Assembly: GCA_024180945.1 (NCBI GenBank)
Contig: JAKSGN010000022.1
Location: forward strand, 744,001-808,000
DNA length: 64,000 nucleotides
From: Macrophomina tecta
Taxonomy: Eukaryota > Ascomycota > Dothideomycetes > Botryosphaeriales > Botryosphaeriaceae
Direction: 5' to 3'
The first letter of the stretch is position 1; every line of letters begins with the position of its first letter. A program made the position numbers and the translations under genes. This document shows, piece by piece, positions 20,826-32,217 of the stretch. The notes beneath the pieces were generated by a model. The model saw only the letters and a program-made list of their open reading frames with translations, was not told the DNA's origin and did no database searches.

Positions 20826-23800
20826 ATGGTGAGCTCCCAACAGCCCCTCGCTGCGAGCGTTGTCGCCATGCGCTGACCAGGCTCTCCCCGCCCAGGCCGT
20901 TACCAAGCGCGCAGGGCGCAAGAAGGACCAAGGCGGTTCCAAGCAAGCCGCTGCTGGCGGCGGAGGTGGAAAGGGCTTCTCGAAGAAGGCCGTCTTCGAG
21001 ACCACCAAGAAGAAGGAGGTCGGTGTGTCCGACCTGACCCTCATTAGCAAAATCTCCAACGAGGCCATCAACGACAACCTGAAGAAGCGTTTCGAGAATG
21101 GCGAGATTTACACCTACATCGGCCACGTGCTGGTCTCGGTCAACCCGTTCCGCGATCTGGGCATATATACGGAGCAGGTGCTGGACAGCTACAAGGGCAA
21201 GAACAGGCTGGAGGTGAGTGTGTCGAGGAGCTTCACAGTCATGGTCGTGTACTAATGCTGCACCATCCAGATGCCGCCCCACGTCTTTGCCATCGCCGAA
21301 TCAGCGTACTACAACATGAACGCGTACAAGGAGAACCAGTGTGTCATCATTTCCGGCGAGTCGGGAGCCGGGAAGACAGAAGCCGCCAAGCGGTTAATGC
21401 AGTACATTGCCAATGTGTCGGGCGGCACCAACAGTTCCATCCAGGAAATCAAGGACATGGTGCTGGCCACGAACCCGCTCCTCGAGTCTTTTGGAAACGC
21501 AAAGACGCTCCGCAACAACAACTCGTCACGGTTCGGAAAATACCTTGAGATCCAGTTCAATACGCGGGGAGAACCCGTCGGAGCAAACATCAACAACTAC
21601 CTCCTCGAGAAGTCGCGAGTCGTCGGCCAGATCAAGAACGAGCGAAACTTCCACATTTTCTACCAGTTCGCCAAGAGCGCACCTCAGAACTACAGGGAGA
21701 TGTTTGGCGTGCAACCCCCGCAATCATACGTCTATACGAGCAAATCACAATGTTACGATGTGGACGGCATAGACGATCTCGCCGAGTTCAAGGACACGAT
21801 CAACGCCATGAACATTATTGGAATGACGCAAGACGAGCAAGACAACGTCTTCCGCATGCTCTCGGCCATTCTGTGGCTGGGCAACGTAACATTTGTAGAA
21901 AACGACGAGGGGAACGCAGCAATCTCAGACCAGTCAGTGGTCGATTTCGTTGCCTATCTTCTGGAGGTCGACTCAACGCACGTCAACAAGGCGCTTACGC
22001 AGAGAGTTATGGAGACGAGCCGTGGTGGCCGGAGAGGCTCTGTGTACGATGTGCCGCTGAACCGAGCACAGGCTGCAGCCGTCCGTGACGCTCTAGCCAA
22101 GGCCATCTACTACAACATGTTCGATTGGATCGTCATGAGAATCAACATGTCGTTGAAGGCGCGTGGAGAGCAAGCCCACTCAATAGGTATCTTGGATATC
22201 TATGGCTTCGAAATCTTCGAGCGCAACAGCTTTGAGCAACTATGCATTAACTACGTCAATGAGAAGCTGCAACAGATCTTCATCCAACTGACCTTGAAGA
22301 CTGAGCAAGAAGAATACGCAAGAGAACAGATCAAGTGGACCCCCATCAAGTATTTCGATAATAAGGTCGTCTGCGAATTGATTGAGGAGAAGAGACCGGC
22401 CGGTGTCTTCGCCACTCTGAACGACGCCTGCGCAACCGCCCACGCCGACCCTACCGCCGCCGATTCAACCTTTGTCCAACGTCTCAACGGTCTTTCATCT
22501 CATCCTAACTTCGCCGCGAGACAAGGGAACTTCATCATCAAGCACTACGCTGGTGATGTGGAGTATGCGGTTCAGGGCATGACGGATAAGAACAAGGATC
22601 AGCTTCTCAAGGACTTGCTCGTGTTGGTCGGCCAGAGCTCCAACCAATTCGTTCACACCCTTTTCCCTCACCAGGTTGATACGGACAACAAGCGCCGGCC
22701 GCCGACCGCTGGTGACAAGATCAAGGTCTCCGCGAACGATTTGGTTGCAACCTTGATGAAGGCATCCCCCTCGTACATCCGAACGATTAAGCCGAACGAG
22801 AACAAGTCACCAAGCGAGTTCAACGAAGCCAACGTGCTGCACCAGATCAAGTACCTTGGTCTGCAAGAGAACGTTAGGATCCGTCGTGCCGGTTTCGCTT
22901 CTCGTCAAACCTTCGAGAAGTTCGTGGAGCGGTTCTTCCTTCTCTCGCCTAAATTGTCCTACGCCGGTGAATACACATGGACTGGCGACTACCAGACCGG
23001 AGCTAAGCAAATTCTCAAGGACACCAGCATTCCGGCTGAAGAATGGCAGATGGGTGTCTCGAAGGTGTTTATCAAGACTCCGGAGACTCTCTTCGCTCTG
23101 GAGACCATGAGAGACAGGTACTGGCATAACATGGCTATCAGGATTCAACGTGCATGGCGTAACTACCTACGGTATCGCACAGAGTGTGCGATCCGTATCC
23201 AAAGGTTCTGGAGGAAGCTCAACGGTGGCAAGGAATTCATCCAACTGCGCGACCAGGGTCATCAGATTTTGGCTGCTAGGAAGGAGAGGCGTCGTTACAG
23301 TTTGACTGGTTCTCGCCGTTTCTTGGGAGACTATCTGGGTATTGCTAACCAGGGAGGTCCCGGTGAGCACATAGCAGATGCTGTTGGCCTCAGAGGAGAA
23401 CCTGTTCTTTTCTCTTGCAGGGCGGAAGTGCTTGTCTCTAAGCTTGGTCGCTCGAGTAAACCGGAACCCCGTACGCTAATCTTGACCAAGAAGAACGTCT
23501 ATCTTGTCAAGCAGGCAATGGTCAACAAGCAAATTGCTATAGTCGCGGAGCGGACATTCCCTGTAGGAGCCGTTAAGTTCATCAGCTGCTCCAACCTCAA
23601 GGACGACTGGTTCTCGATAGGCGCTGCTTCACAACAGGAACCTGACCCTCTAGTCCACTGCATCTTCAAGACTGAATTCTTTACCCATCTTCATAATGCC
23701 ACTCGTGGTAGCTTCGACTTGAAAATTGGCCCTACGGTCGAATACAACAAAAAGCCGGGGAAGCTCGCCATTGTCAAGACCCAAAAGGATCCTCAGGTCC

Positions 23801-24714
23801 CGCCGCAGCAGGATCTGTACAAGAGTTCGACAATCCATACCAGCCCTGGAGAGCCTCCGAACTCTGTCTCAAAACCGACACCCAAAGGAAAACAGATTGC
23901 GGCCAAACCGATCACGAAGGGCAAGCTCCTCCGTCCCGGTGGTCCCGGTGGTGCTCCTTCGAAGTTGGCGGACCGTCCCAAGCCAACGCCTGCTCCCGCA
24001 GCAGCAGCACAACCCAGAGCCGTGCCCCAGCCTGTTGCCAATCTTGCCAATGGAACTCACGCCCGCACCCCATCATCGTCGTCGGGGCGCGCCCCGCCGC
24101 CTCCGCCGCCACCACCTGCACCTCCAGCAGCACCTAAGGAGCCTATGTTCAAGGCACTGTATGATTTTGCTGGCCAGACTAGCGGCGAGCTCAGCCTCAC
24201 CAAAGACGAGGTCATTCTTATCATCCAGAAGGAGAATAATGGTACGTTTTTAAATTTTTTTTTCTCACGTGCTCCGTGAAGAACAAACATCGCTGATAAA
24301 TTTTATTACACAGGGTGGTGGCTCGCCAAACGTCTCGACGGCTCCTCCCAAGGCTGGGCACCCTCCGCCTACCTCGAGGAACACATTCAAACCGCTCAGA
24401 CTGCTCCCCCACCACCGCCACCACCGCCAGCTGCCCGTCCTGTTCCGACGCCACCCGGTGCTGGTGTCGGTGTCGGTGCTGCGGCAGCTGCTCAGGCCAA
24501 GCAAAAGAAACCCCCGGCTCCCCCTGCCAAGCGCCCTGCCGGACGTAAGCCCGCGCCGCCCCCGGCACCGAGGGACAGCGGCTACTCGACGGCGGAGAGC
24601 GCGGGTGGTAATGGCACCCCCGCGGCGCCGAGTATGGCGGGTGGACTGGCGGAGGCGTTGAGGGCAAGGCAGGCGGCAATGAGTAAGAAAGACGACGATG
24701 AGGATGACTGGTAG
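20826..24714 (+). CDS. myoA: Class I myosin with TH1, SH3 and acidic tail
   Basis: Actin-patch motor for endocytosis and polarised growth (Myo3/5, MyoA). Exons: 20826-20828 (ATG only), 20896-21213, 21271-24241, 24314-24714, giving 1,230 residues. Motor domain about 45-735: GESGAGKT P-loop near 136-143, DIYGFEIFE switch II/relay, and TEDS-site serine 364 in [11 protein letters not shown], the PAK-kinase target. Two IQ motifs ([21 protein letters not shown]) bind calmodulin. TH1 lipid-binding tail about 780-960, a Pro-rich linker, SH3 about 1065-1120 ([18 protein letters not shown]; intron 3 splits it before [10 protein letters not shown]), polyproline, and C-terminal DDDEDDW, the Arp2/3-activating acidic motif. 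Exon 2 continues [13 protein letters not shown]; without the ATG-only exon there is no in-frame start before the conserved N-terminus, so the one-codon exon is required. All joins keep frame. Confidence 0.95.
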
Positions 24715-26143
24715 CGGTGTCGTGAAGGGGCTTTTGGGGGGTTTGATGTTTCTTAAGTCTTTCGCATGCATTGATTTGGATGCGCTATAGACGGTGTGAT
24801 CGTCAAACTGGGGGATGAGCAAATGGGGATGCGAGAGCAGGGGAAAAGAGAGATGAAAGACACAACCCGTCCCGAGGAGAAGATGGAAGTCACTCCTTAT
24901 TGTTCAATTAGTTCCTACTGCAAGCTTGATATCTTTTTCCTTTGCTGCTATCCCCTTGGCTTTTCCTTCTCTCCTTCGCTGGGCGTTGGTTGGGAGAAGT
25001 GGAGAATGGATGGATCGCGACTGTTGTGCGGAGACAAGGATTTGATGACGGTTTTATGCTGGAGTGGTGCGTTTCTCTTTTGATCGGTTGTGGAAAAGGT
25101 AATTGTTCAGTATAGACTTTTCTTTTTCGTTACCTGTTAGTGTCTTTTTCTACCGTTGGTCTTTTCTCTTGCTGTGGCTTCTTATGAGCATTTGCTGATG
25201 TCGTTTCTGTCCGTTTCTCTCTGCTGCCCTCTTTTGGTTCGGTCTGGACGGCTGTGATGGATGTGCAGAAAAGTGCTTGTTGAATTTATGTGAAGTCTTC
25301 TGTGCGACTCCGTCTCCCCACGAGATTTCGATATGTACGTACTTGCTGACGAATATTTGGGGTAATTTGTCCAATGAAAGCAGTGCGGCAGAAACCTGGT
25401 GAATCGTTTCAGGAGTTCATAGCTTCAGGCAATGTGCAGAGTGAATTCATAGTAAATCCGGGCTGATATGATGTGGGGATTTAGCCTAAGTCGTGTTGCT
25501 GTTTGAGCTGAGTAGCACTACCAACGCTGCCACTTTCGGGCCCCCTTAGGTGAGTAAACCACTCCGCACATACTTGAACCAAAAGACAGGGCCTGATTTT
25601 TCCGGAAGCTCCCCTCCGCGGGCTTTTATCCCGCAATCTCGCTCAGCGTGGGCAAGGGTGCTTTTCGAATTCCGCTTTTTGGTGCGGACTGGTCACTTTC
25701 CCCGACAGATTTCTTGGGCCCTGACGGCTTCGATTACCGCGCCGTTAGTTTCCTCAGGCCTCGTACCCTCATAATAACTTACTAACTTCGTCTGGGAACT
25801 CTCAGGCAACCCAGGGCTCCAAGGCCCTCTAGCCAGAGCACATACTAGCCCGAAAAGGTCAGCTGTTGAGGTCAAAACAAGTTCCTCAAGTTCTGCCAAG
25901 CGCTGGAATGCCCACACGGCATCAAGGCGGAGGACTAATTATTCAGGGAGCAACTATGATATTTCTTGGTGGCAGAGGTGGACGGGGCGCAATTTTGAAA
26001 ACCAGAGAGCACTATCATGTTTTAGTTTGAGTGTCTGGGCTTCGTCTGAGGAAAGACATAGATTACGAATGATTATACAACTAGAAAGCAGAAGTGGCTT
26101 ATTAGAGCGTAATTCGTCATATTATATAGAATTGACGTCTCCG
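24715..26143. other. Intergenic between myosin I and the DUF2235-GTPase relic
   Basis: 1.43 kb, convergent 3' ends. A minus-strand ORF at 25,693-25,917 (74 residues) has protein-like composition (LAELEELVLTSTADLFGLV) but no family I know; it may be a scrap of a lost gene. Nothing else supported. Confidence 0.4.
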
Positions 26144-28881
26144 TTAGACCTTCTCATACATCTTCCCACAACTGCCATCGTCTGCGTTACAGCTCTCCGG
26201 AAACATGACACGGATTTCTTCCGGCTCATTTGAAGACCTGAGACTCGAAATATCCGAATCCGACACAGAGTCCATCGGGGTAATCATCTCAGCATTTCGA
26301 AATTTATTCCTCCTGATTATATCCTCCATGCCATTGCGAATCCGGGATATGTAGTTCTTTGTCAACATTGAAGCGTTTTTCAGCGAGACTAGAGGTATGA
26401 GCGCCTCGATCTCCCTGTGCACTGCCCCCCTTATTGAGCTTGGGAATTCCAGTGTATCACGTCGAGCCCCGAGCTTGTAATCGTTCGAGGCTTGCCGAAT
26501 TTGATCTTTCGTGACGAATTTTCCGCCGAAGCTGAAGGCACGATCAAGGATAAGGATAAGGTCACACGCACACTTCACGACCATACGCGCCGCTGGCGGT
26601 GCTTCCAGAAGCGGTGTGCCCGGGACAATGGCTAATCCGCCCGTCACCGTTGCTAACGTCACTGTTGTGATGCCTCCACATACCGTGACTTCCTGGCCGA
26701 CGCTTTGGGCAAGGAATTTAGCCAGGTTGGCCCAAACGACCTTGCTCATTATGTCGTCCACATACTCTGCGGTGATTTTCGGGAATCCGAAGCACCGGAT
26801 AATGTTGTTGCAGAGGATGCGCGATACCGTTGGGCCAATGACAGTGGGAGCAAAGATGACCGGAATGCTCGTCGCATAGACGGAGCGGATGGCGTGGCGG
26901 AGGAGTCGCACTGTCTCGTCAATGGCCAATTCGATCTTCGGCTCGATATCGCAGGACTGGGCAGCTACCATGCTCATATACACGCTATCGTCGGCGATTC
27001 TCTCGATCGTCTGGTGCATGAGGTTCCGGATGGACTGCTGGTCGTCTGGGGCGCGCTGTTCAGTAATCGATCATTGCATCAAGGCTCGATTCGGAGTCGG
27101 AGGCTCACCTTTGGACACAAATGCGAATCTCATAGTTTCCTCGATGAAGCCCGTACACTCTGCCTTGTATCTGTCTTCGAAGTGTTTTTGTCGCAGCTCC
27201 AACATGTGAGCGAGCTCGGCGTGCACGGCTGGATCAATTGCTTGACCGTCGTCAAGAGCTTGGATGTGTTGTCTCTCAACTCCTTCTTGCAATCTCAAGT
27301 ATTCGTCTTTCTTGGTCCCTACGATAAAGACCGGAATATTCGGGGCATGGTCTGATATGAGTTTGATTACCGTTTCCATAGCTGTTTGAACAGGCCGTGG
27401 CGTATTTGTCTCAACGCATATCCTGCATTCTGTCAGTCAGTAGCTTTGAGAGTTCAATGGCCTGGGCGCGGGATATGATACCAGATGGCGTGGAGTCTCT
27501 CTTCTGGGGGTGCCGAATGCGACCTTTTCTTGATGAATGACTCGAACGCAGCAACCTCTTTCTTGTTTCCAGATTGAAACCCTTCTGAATCGTGGATGAT
27601 GATCCCAGGATGTCTGTCGTACTCGAATGCTTCATCGATGTTGTGCCTGCCTCTTTGGCCATCATGTTCCTCGGTCTTCCAAGCAAAGTCAGCCGCTGAA
27701 GGGATAAAGCGACAATTTACTCACCAGCTCTATGCCGAACACCCGGTTGAGCAATGTCGATTTGCCAACCCCAGTGTTTCCGCAAATCAAGATTCGGCAG
27801 CTCTGAGTGTCCGCCGTGAACTCCCTGATTCTGACCCAAGGGCTTGGCCCAGCGGAGATCATCGATTCATCCCGGAACTTCTGAAGGTCCGCCTCCAGAT
27901 CTTTGAGAGCCTTCTTGATCCCGAGCCTTGGGTATGTCTCCAGAAGAAAGTAGACGGAAGGATGAACAATCGTTCCCCACGGTGCCTCTTTGCAGAGTCC
28001 TCGCAGCAAGCCGTTCTCAAACGGACGTCTGTCTCCAGAGCGCAGATAGGACGTTCGAAATCCGGGATTGATTCTGACCATATGTGTCGCCGAAACCCGT
28101 GCCCCGCCGGGTGCTCTCTCGTCTGAAATGCGCTTTATCAGCTTGTTCGCAGGCCATTTCTGGAGATTCCATGATTATGCGAAATCCGAAGGTCGCGCAT
28201 CTCAACCTTGATGCCGTTTGAGTACCCGAAGCGCCATGTGAGATCTTCCGAGGCCCCTTCGCTGGAAGGCTCTTCGGGGAACGCCAGTTTCAGGGGGTTC
28301 TGAATGAGGTCTCTGTAATGCTTCTTGGGTTTGTGCTCCAAGACAAGGCCGCACTTCTGACTTTCCAGCAACATCCACTGCAACGGATAAAGAGCCAGGC
28401 CATCATCGCCGGCACCACCGCCCATATCTGCGTGTGCCCCAGCGAACCAAGCTTGTACCAAAGATCGATCGTCGGAGAGTTGCATAGAAGTGGTTTCGTA
28501 TAGTTCGGGCAGGAAGTGGTAGCGGTCTTCATTCAGAGCAAGGCAATGTCTAACGTGCTTAATCGACTCGTTGAAGGATAGATCGTGTTGAACAGAATCT
28601 GTGGCTCTCTTGACGGTGTCGAAAGCGCCAAGAAATTGTATGACTGGTGAGCTTCGGGTATTCTTCGAACTGGATACCATTCATTAGCACCTTTAGCCCC
28701 GAGAAAAGCCAAATACGCTGCCGTACAGATATCGGTACAACTGATTGTTGTGTTAGTAACCAATTATCATGCTACGACGATAGCGGTTGCGAACCTCTCC
28801 TCTTGCCTTAACATCTTTTCGTTGCTTGCTGCTCATGAAACCCAACCTCTCTTTATATAGAGCACTGAACTCTGCCTCAGG
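26144..28881 (-). pseudogene. DUF2235-GTPase gene, 3' part (C-terminal hydrolase half and GTPase), cut off by hAT
   Basis: Continues the N-terminal part at 31,607-32,217 once the transposon is removed. From 28,881 down: EFSALYKERLGFMSSKQRKD, then DUF2235 motifs PVIQFLGAFDTVKRA (catalytic Asp region, about 28,640) and QAWFAGAHADMGGG (His region, about 28,430). After a frame break near 28,150-28,190 comes a linker (HPSVYFLLETYPRLGIKKAL) and a GTP-binding domain: P-loop CRILICGNTGVGKSTLLNRV (about 27,790), G3-like GIIIHDSEGF after a GTGAGT intron, G4-like FIVGTKKDEY (about 27,310), with two more introns that keep frame, and a helical C-terminal region with hydrophobic stretches (AIRSVYATSIPVIFAPTVIG; GGITTVTLATVTGGLAIV) to the stop at 26,144. 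The GTPase half looks intact. No intron explains the break at about 28,170, so I call it a pseudogene. DUF2235 is an alpha/beta-hydrolase fold related to bacterial phospholipase effectors; the fungal role is unknown. Confidence 0.8.
28874..28881. repeat. 8-bp target-site duplication, left copy
   Basis: GCCTCAGG directly flanks the left end of the hAT element and is repeated without mismatch at 31,607-31,614. Eight bases is the hAT signature length. Confidence 0.93.
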
Positions 28882-28902
28882 CAGACATCCCAATAATAAA
28901 TA
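28882..28902 (+). repeat. hAT terminal inverted repeat, left
   Basis: Starts CAGACATCCCAATAATAAAT; inverted partner at 31,586-31,606 differs at one position (A/G at base 12). Confidence 0.9.
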
Positions 28903-28983
28903 AATACATAATATTGACATATTCTTATGTATTCATTGGCAGATCCTAATATTATTATCGATTGCTAAGCTTATCAATAATTA

Positions 28984-31277
28984 TTAATATAAAACTGAAG
29001 CGCCATGCATGTCGTCGTTGCCGCCAGCAATATCCATGACCTTACCATCTACTGCCACGTAGACTTTGCGGACCAAGTCATTCTTCACCCAGTTGCTCAG
29101 GCATTGAAGCTTCTCGATAGTATCAGGCGAGAGCCGTGCCCTGTCCCAAGAAATTGTCCGCCTTGCGCAAGAGAATACCCGTTCCGGATCGTCGGACATC
29201 GCCGGCACACTTAGTATGTCAATGGCCAATTGGTGTAAACGTGGATACTCAATCCTCTGTTCTTCTCGACACCACCATTCAAGCGGTGTTTTGGTCGTCA
29301 TAGGTCTTGGCGGAGAATTGACGAATTTTTCGAATTCATCCTCATCTCCGGGTTCATCCAAGACACTCATTGACTGCTTGATACGCTCGTACGGTGTTAC
29401 TTCCCGTCGTTCGTCGTTCAGCCGAGCCGCGGACTCCGACGGGAGTGGCCGGTCCTTGTACTTCGCCCAATGCTGCCGTGCACCAGCAATAGCGGTCTGC
29501 CTCCATTCCTCTGCCCAGTGGCGGTCAAGGTACCTCCGGCGCTTTTCTGGATGGAGCAATAATGCCGTGGCATATATTGGGTTTCTGTCACTCTCTTCAT
29601 AATACTTCGAGAGAACCCACCAACCCATGTGAATGGAATGAACCATACGCGCGTTGCTGGCGTATTTGCCCTGCTTTAACATCAGTCCAGGTCTGGTAAT
29701 CGATCGAGCCGTCCATGGCTTACCTTGGCATTCTCAAACTGCATGAAAAGAATATCCATATTCTCTAGCACCTGATCTATTGATGCCCACTCCATTTGCT
29801 GCTCCAAGGTCGCTTGGTAAAACGGCTGCAAGAACTCGTGAGTCATTTTGAGTACTTGCCAATCATCATGTGTGAGGATGTCGTCTTCCAGCTCGTTGTG
29901 GTATTGGTTGAGGAATATTGACAATGGACCCTCTTGGCTGATAGCCGCATCAAGCAACTTGAACCATGAGTTCCAACGGGTGATATTGTCAATTCCAAGC
30001 GCCTTTTCTGCAATGTCATCCCATGCATCGTTGCGCACTGTGGAATTACGGATGAACACCGCAATGTTGTGGAGTTTACCCATTGGGCCGATGCTCCGCC
30101 AGCCGGCAGTGTCATGGCGTTTCTTGCGCCTGTCGTGACTCTTGTGACAAGTGTTCGACTGAATTTGGTCGTGTAACGCGTCCGCAACTGTTACATCATT
30201 TACCTCGTGTTGCGCCTGCGCAATTGCGGCCTGCAGAGCGTCCTCACTAGTTGCAAAGAGAAAGGCTTGAAGGGACAAGTTAATGATGTGGCCGGCACAC
30301 CGCGTTCGAGAGGACACTGGGTCAAGTGTAAGGCCGTACTCTTGCGACAGCTCAACAGCAAGTTGGCGGAGACAGGTGTCATTCTTTGCGTCATTGTCCC
30401 CAGTGAAGTAGCCGATTCGGGGCGCTAAGTGGTACTGTCGGATAATCGTCATCAAGTGAGGTGCCATAGCCGTGCCGGCGTGAGAGCGGCGGAGGTTTGG
30501 TAGCCCTAGCAATGCTTTCCGAGGTTTGTAGGCCTCGTCAACCCATTGGGCGTGAACAGCGATATAGGCCTTCCGCTGAGGAGAAGACCATACGTCCATA
30601 GCAATGTGTACGAGGCTCCGGGCACGTTCTAGCCATTCCTTTACGGATTGTTGATGCGCATCGTAGGCCCTATCCAAGTCCGCCGCAACTGTGCTACCGG
30701 AATCAGTTAGGAACTCTTCAACGGCAGGGTTTATCGCGGCCAGAAGTGCCTGGTATTCCGGCCAGGTTACGAAGTTGAGCGGTAAATGTTTATGTGCGGA
30801 TAGCAACATCTGTGCCTCTCGAAAGGCATCGACATTGATTACACCCCGTAGAGTGTTCATCTCATTCTCCCTGACTTGCTGCAGCCGCTTGCCGGTTGTT
30901 CTTGCGAAGGCATTTTCGATGGCTAGTTGGCGCCTGTTTTGAGATTTTGAATCCTCTCGAACAAGTATGTGATGAGCCTTCTCGAGATGATAGCGGGCGT
31001 TGCCAGATATGTGGGTTGACCAGGATGGATTGCGACAACGCGTGCAGTAGTGAAGTAATTTCCCGCTCATAGTACGTGGCTCGTCGCCTTGAGCTTCTCG
31101 AAAGTGATCCCATGTTGATGTGGCTCTCAGTTTCCGTCTCTTGACCGTATGCTGAGCTGACGATGCCTCGGGTTCTGACAGTGTGCTGGCAACTTGTGAG
31201 GCACTGTCAGAGGGTACCACGGAGGAAGAACTTGACGGGGCATTGGATTGGGGCAGTGAGGATATGTTGACGTCCAT
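28984..31277 (-). CDS. hAT-family transposase
   Basis: Two exons, 31277-29724 and 29670-28984, 746 residues; the 53-nt intron (GTAAGC..AAGCAG, branch GACTGAT) joins in frame. Residues 1-50: Ser-rich head with basic KRRKLR. Residues about 54-102: BED-type zinc finger (WDHF, CTRC pair at 78/81, histidines near 97-102). RNase H-like catalytic core: first Asp in IAMDVWSSPQRKAYIAVHAQ (Asp228), second in GYFTGDNDAKND (about 294), third acidic residue near the C-terminal dimerisation region. The hAT dimerisation domain is plain in exon 2: PLEWWCREEQRIEYPRLHQL, then SVPAMSDDPERVFSCARRTI and SNWVKNDL. No frameshift or premature stop. Full hAT length, so probably active or recently active. Catalytic assignments are by pattern only. 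Confidence 0.92.
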
Positions 31278-31585
31278 TGTCGTGTGTAGAGATATGTCGC
31301 TGATGTATTACGAACTGCGTACTTGCAACGTGACGGGTATGGCGAGGCAGCAGTTTCGGTTGCTAGGAGTTACAAACATTGGAGTTCACCTCCTATCTAG
31401 AGGCCTGATAAGCAGTAATATGCGTACAAGACTGCAATTTAATCTGAAACACTCTGGGGGAATTGGCGCTGGAAAATAGTGGGCCTATATTATTAATAGT
31501 TAACAATATATATTTATTGGCAGCGTCTATATTATTATCCTTATGGAAAAGCTTAACAATAAATATGCCCTTAATAATAAATATA

Positions 31586-31606
31586 TATTTATTACTGGGA
31601 TGTCTG
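31586..31606 (-). repeat. hAT terminal inverted repeat, right
   Basis: Reverse complement starts CAGACATCCCAGTAATAAAT, matching the left end. The 8-bp duplication GCCTCAGG follows at 31,607-31,614. Confidence 0.9.
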
Positions 31607-32217
31607 GCCTCAGGCGTGTTTGAAAGGGCTGATATATGGTGGAGAAGTCCGGAGACAGCGCGGACAACATCTACAAGTACGGTCAGCTTGTGTGCTGGGC
31701 TCTGGTTTGCCCACCTACATACAAGCACCACGGCTGAATCCATACAGCCAGACCTCGTCTTCCGGAGTCCTGACTTTGCTGCAAATGAACTAGAGAGCCT
31801 TTAGAAGAGCAGTTCCTGCGCAGCACGTCAGGGGTTAGCCAACCTGATAAACTTGCTCGATGAGCTCCTTGCATCCCTCTCCGGAAATTCCGTCGTTAAA
31901 CTTATCCAGCGATTTCTTTTTGACACCTATACCATGGAAGTACTCGGCAACCTGTTATTCGGTTAAGCCGGGAAGGAAGTAACAAGTGTTTGGGGATCGA
32001 TACCTGCTCTATTTTCCTACCCTCGACTTCAAACTTGCCCTGCTTGATAGAGGCGAAAATGCGGAAGACATTACTGTTGTTTCCCTGACTCTATCCTGCA
32101 GAGAAATCAGCCTGGCCCTGAGAGATTGTCGGTGCTTATCTTACCTTCTTGACCATCGGCATTGTACCACGTCCCGTCTACACATGCAACCACTCTTCTT
32201 CTCGTAGGAGTCCTCAT
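31607..32217 (-). pseudogene. DUF2235-GTPase gene, 5' part, cut off by hAT
   Basis: Minus strand from the ATG at 32,217: MRTPTRRRVVACVDGTWYNA contains the DUF2235 opening motif (CxDGTW). A GTAAGA donor follows at 32,144; the acceptor at 32,096 restores the family frame but places TAG (32,093-32,091) just before GNNSNVFRIFASIKQ. Next exon after GTATCG..AACAG: VAEYFHGIGVKKKSLDKF, GCKELIEQVYQ; then TPEDEVWLYGFSRGA with the GFSRG nucleophile elbow, an intron (GTATGT..TTGTAG) and YVVRAVSGLLHHISALSNTP, where the hAT interrupts. The frame across the QVYQ/TPEDE join also does not fit any intron I can place. So this half carries a probable premature stop and a frameshift in addition to the insertion. 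Removing the element and one duplication copy reconnects the frame to 28,881 exactly. Confidence 0.82.

Larger units (their letters stand above)
28882..31606 (-). mobile_element. Complete hAT-family DNA transposon, 2,725 bp
   Basis: Bounded by terminal inverted repeats starting CAGACATCCC at both ends (28,882-28,902 and 31,586-31,606, 20 of 21 matching) and by a perfect 8-bp target duplication GCCTCAGG. The interior is almost filled by one intact transposase gene on the minus strand, so the element may be autonomous. Subterminal AT-rich segments at about 28,934-28,980 and 31,515-31,562 resemble each other in direct orientation (both read ATTGGCAG, then ATATTATTATC, then AAGCTTA, CAATAA), possible transposase-binding sites. 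It shows no RIP: the coding region has normal CpA and no stops. It interrupts the DUF2235 domain of the gene around it. Confidence 0.93.

Noticed and set aside
20427..21077. Antisense ORF over the myosin promoter and first exons
   Set aside because: Arg/Gly/Ala low-complexity composition, mirror of a GC-rich coding strand; no family features.
25693..25917. 74-codon ORF (LAELEELVLTSTADLFGLV) as a gene
   Set aside because: Composition is protein-like but too short, with no domain and no flanking exons; kept only as a remark on the intergenic region.
31986..32207. Plus-strand ORF opposite the 5' end of the DUF2235 gene
   Set aside because: Shadow of the minus-strand exons carrying CVDGTW and NSNVFRIFASIKQ.
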